From positions 1 to 14,210 of the forward strand of contig JAUUPT010000085.1 of NCBI GenBank assembly GCA_030843315.1: DNA of 14,210 bases, read 5' to 3'. Shown one piece after another: positions 12,970 through 14,210 of the stretch (the first letter of the stretch is position 1; each line of letters starts with the position of its first letter). The notes below the pieces were generated by a model, which saw only the letters and a list, made by a program, of their open reading frames with translations, was not told where the DNA came from and made no database searches. This stretch comes from Bacteroidaceae bacterium. GTDB taxonomy: Bacteria > Bacteroidota > Bacteroidia > Bacteroidales > Bacteroidaceae. A program made the translations under genes and the position numbers.

Positions 12970-13437
12970 ATGAAAGCTATTATGTATATTTTTGTAATGA
13001 CAACGGCACTGTGCCTGAGTTCATGCTCGCATGAAGAGGAAACATTGCTACCGGGAGTGACAAGCGAACAGGCTGTTGCACGTTTTAAATCCTATTTCTA
13101 CAAGGATGGAAAGATTAATGCAAACAAACTGGAAAACTTTTCAGCAAAGGAATGGGCAGTAGCAACGGATAACAGCGGACGGGCATGCGAAGTATTTACA
13201 GATATAACCGGGGTGGAAGCACCGTTAACCGAAAACTATGAGTACAGTTACAATTCGGCAGACGGGAAATGCATCATTCGGATTGTCGGTACTATCAGCC
13301 CCAATAAGGATGCAATATATGCTACCCTCTATATAGATATGGAAGATTGTCCCGATTTCAGCAAGATATATATCGCCACGAAAGACTACTTCAATGATAG
13401 CAACGAAGGATCGGGAGGCGTACCTGTAATTCTATAA
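12970..13437 (+). CDS. Hypothetical lipoprotein, 155 residues
   Basis: This protein has a type II signal peptide, MKAIMYIFVMTTALCLSSC, with a clean lipobox LSSC (Cys19) and a short acidic linker SHEEE. The mature domain (about 125 residues) is mixed alpha/beta, with strand-like segments such as CIIRIVGTI and AIYATLYIDM. I do not recognise the family. The start is fixed by a strong AAAAAAGGAGG Shine-Dalgarno site 5 nt upstream (GGAGG 12960-12964). It is 47 bp after the LytTR gene and 15 bp before the BMP-like lipoprotein gene, so it may be a partner of the latter at the cell envelope. Confidence 0.85.
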   Translation: MKAIMYIFVMTTALCLSSCSHEEETLLPGVTSEQAVARFKSYFYKDGKINANKLENFSAKEWAVATDNSGRACEVFTDITGVEAPLTENYEYSYNSADGKCIIRIVGTISPNKDAIYATLYIDMEDCPDFSKIYIATKDYFNDSNEGSGGVPVIL

Positions 13438-13452
13438 TTCCCAGTCATCATT

Positions 13453-14210
13453 ATGAATTCCTCTCTAACGTCGGGACTCCAGTATCCGGTAAAACTTATA
13501 ACGGTGCTTCTATTCTGCCTGAGCTCCTGCACTACAGACAAGGTACTGGAAACCCCGGACAGCCCTGTCCGATTGGTCCGGGTTTTGTTTTCTCCGAATG
13601 GCCTGGGCGACCTTTCATTCAATGATGACATACTCAGAGGCATCCTACATGAAAAGGAGCATAACAATTTCCGGTTGGAATATCTGAGTCCTGCCGATAT
13701 GGTGGAGGCAGAAGCTGTTCTCTGCCGGTGGCAAGAAGAGGACACAAATCCCGAACTGTATTATACAATAATAGCAGGCAGTGAATTTGAAGAGGTCACA
13801 CGCCGCACACTGCCACAGAAGCAACGCTACAACTACGTCATGTTCGAAACTCCAGCACAGGATTCCACTATATCTACATTCCGTTTTTGCGGCTACGGAG
13901 TTTCTTTTCTTGCAGGTATAACGGCCTATTCTTTAACAAAAGCAGATACAGCTGCCTACATGGGTGGCCAACAAGGAGAATATTTCATTGAGGAATGTTA
14001 CAAAGGATTCCGGGCAGGTTATCTTCACGCCGGAGGAAAGGAAGTGACCGCTACTTATATATCCCCAACGTCTTACGGATTCGCCATGCCTCAACGTGCC
14101 TATCAAATGGCAGATAGCCTATTCCGGTTATACCCTTTCATTTATGTCATGGCGGGAGGTTCCAACAACGGCGTTTATCAATATCTGCGCGAACATCCTC
14201 AAGTAAATGG
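13453..14210 (+). CDS. BMP-family lipoprotein (BmpA/Med-like), 3' end outside the window
   Basis: The frame is open from ATG 13453 to the window edge (252 codons, no stop), so the gene is incomplete here. The N terminus has a hydrophobic signal and lipobox LSSC (Cys26). The mature part carries marks of the basic membrane protein family (PF02608), periplasmic-binding-protein-like lipoproteins that bind nucleosides in well-studied cases: GLGDLSFNDDI (50-60), VSFLAGITAYSL (150-161), MGGQQGEYFIEECYKGFRAG (170-189), and MAGGSNNGVYQYL (233-245). Ligand specificity cannot be read. No permease or ATPase gene is visible in this unit before the window ends. It follows the 155-residue lipoprotein gene by 15 bp under the same LytTR-headed operon. 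A sensing role rather than uptake is possible. Confidence 0.85.
   Translation, partial: MNSSLTSGLQYPVKLITVLLFCLSSCTTDKVLETPDSPVRLVRVLFSPNGLGDLSFNDDILRGILHEKEHNNFRLEYLSPADMVEAEAVLCRWQEEDTNPELYYTIIAGSEFEEVTRRTLPQKQRYNYVMFETPAQDSTISTFRFCGYGVSFLAGITAYSLTKADTAAYMGGQQGEYFIEECYKGFRAGYLHAGGKEVTATYISPTSYGFAMPQRAYQMADSLFRLYPFIYVMAGGSNNGVYQYLREHPQVN

Noticed and set aside
13386..13745. 119-codon minus-strand open frame
   Set aside because: Antisense to the two lipoprotein genes, which have clean signal peptides and lipoboxes.

Overview
The window looks like a chromosomal segment from a gut Bacteroides-type bacterium (Bacteroidales). The grounds are Bacteroidota-type -7 promoter boxes (TAnnTTTG), housekeeping genes mostly without Shine-Dalgarno sites, the protein families present, and the hisH-hisA-hisF-hisIE gene order. 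I cannot fix the species from sequence alone.

Left part, about 1-7120, all on the minus strand: a long amino-acid and one-carbon operon read right to left as purU, hisH, hisA, hisF, hisIE, an FtsE-like ABC ATPase, lysC-type aspartokinase and lysA, ending in a strong hairpin terminator at the left edge. Spacing is tight from purU to the ATPase (4-bp overlap at hisH/hisA, 4-bp gap at hisIE/ATPase). It widens around lysC and lysA, where small Bacteroides-type intergenic repeats sit. HisH/HisF/HisA/HisIE cover the middle steps of histidine synthesis. LysC and LysA are the first and last steps of the diaminopimelate/lysine route.

Centre, 7055-7530: a divergent control region with a candidate purU promoter leftward and a good promoter for a tRNA-Asp(GUC) rightward, followed by a bidirectional terminator shared with the convergent gene cluster.

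Accessory cluster, 7542-11396, minus strand: six genes read right to left as a DUF2589-type protein with an extra C-terminal beta domain, an unknown 270-residue protein, a second shorter DUF2589-type paralogue, a 78-residue zinc ribbon, an unknown 144-residue protein, and a peptidoglycan-binding N-acetylmuramidase. None has a signal peptide or obvious membrane segment, although the muramidase must reach peptidoglycan. This is the most interesting uncharacterised system in the window. Its promoter carries a perfect 14-bp palindrome.

Right part, 11414-14210: two paralogous stand-alone LytTR DNA-binding regulators flank a small lipoprotein gene. One (minus strand) follows the lipoprotein gene and lies just upstream of the DUF2589 cluster. 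The other (plus strand) heads a divergent operon with a 155-residue lipoprotein and a BMP-family (Med/BmpA-like) lipoprotein cut by the window edge. The 280-bp region between the divergent units holds two identical 9-bp sites spaced 12 bp apart, which is LytTR-operator geometry, plus an inverted third copy. A simple reading is that the two LytTR proteins control the divergent lipoprotein operons and possibly the DUF2589/muramidase cluster.
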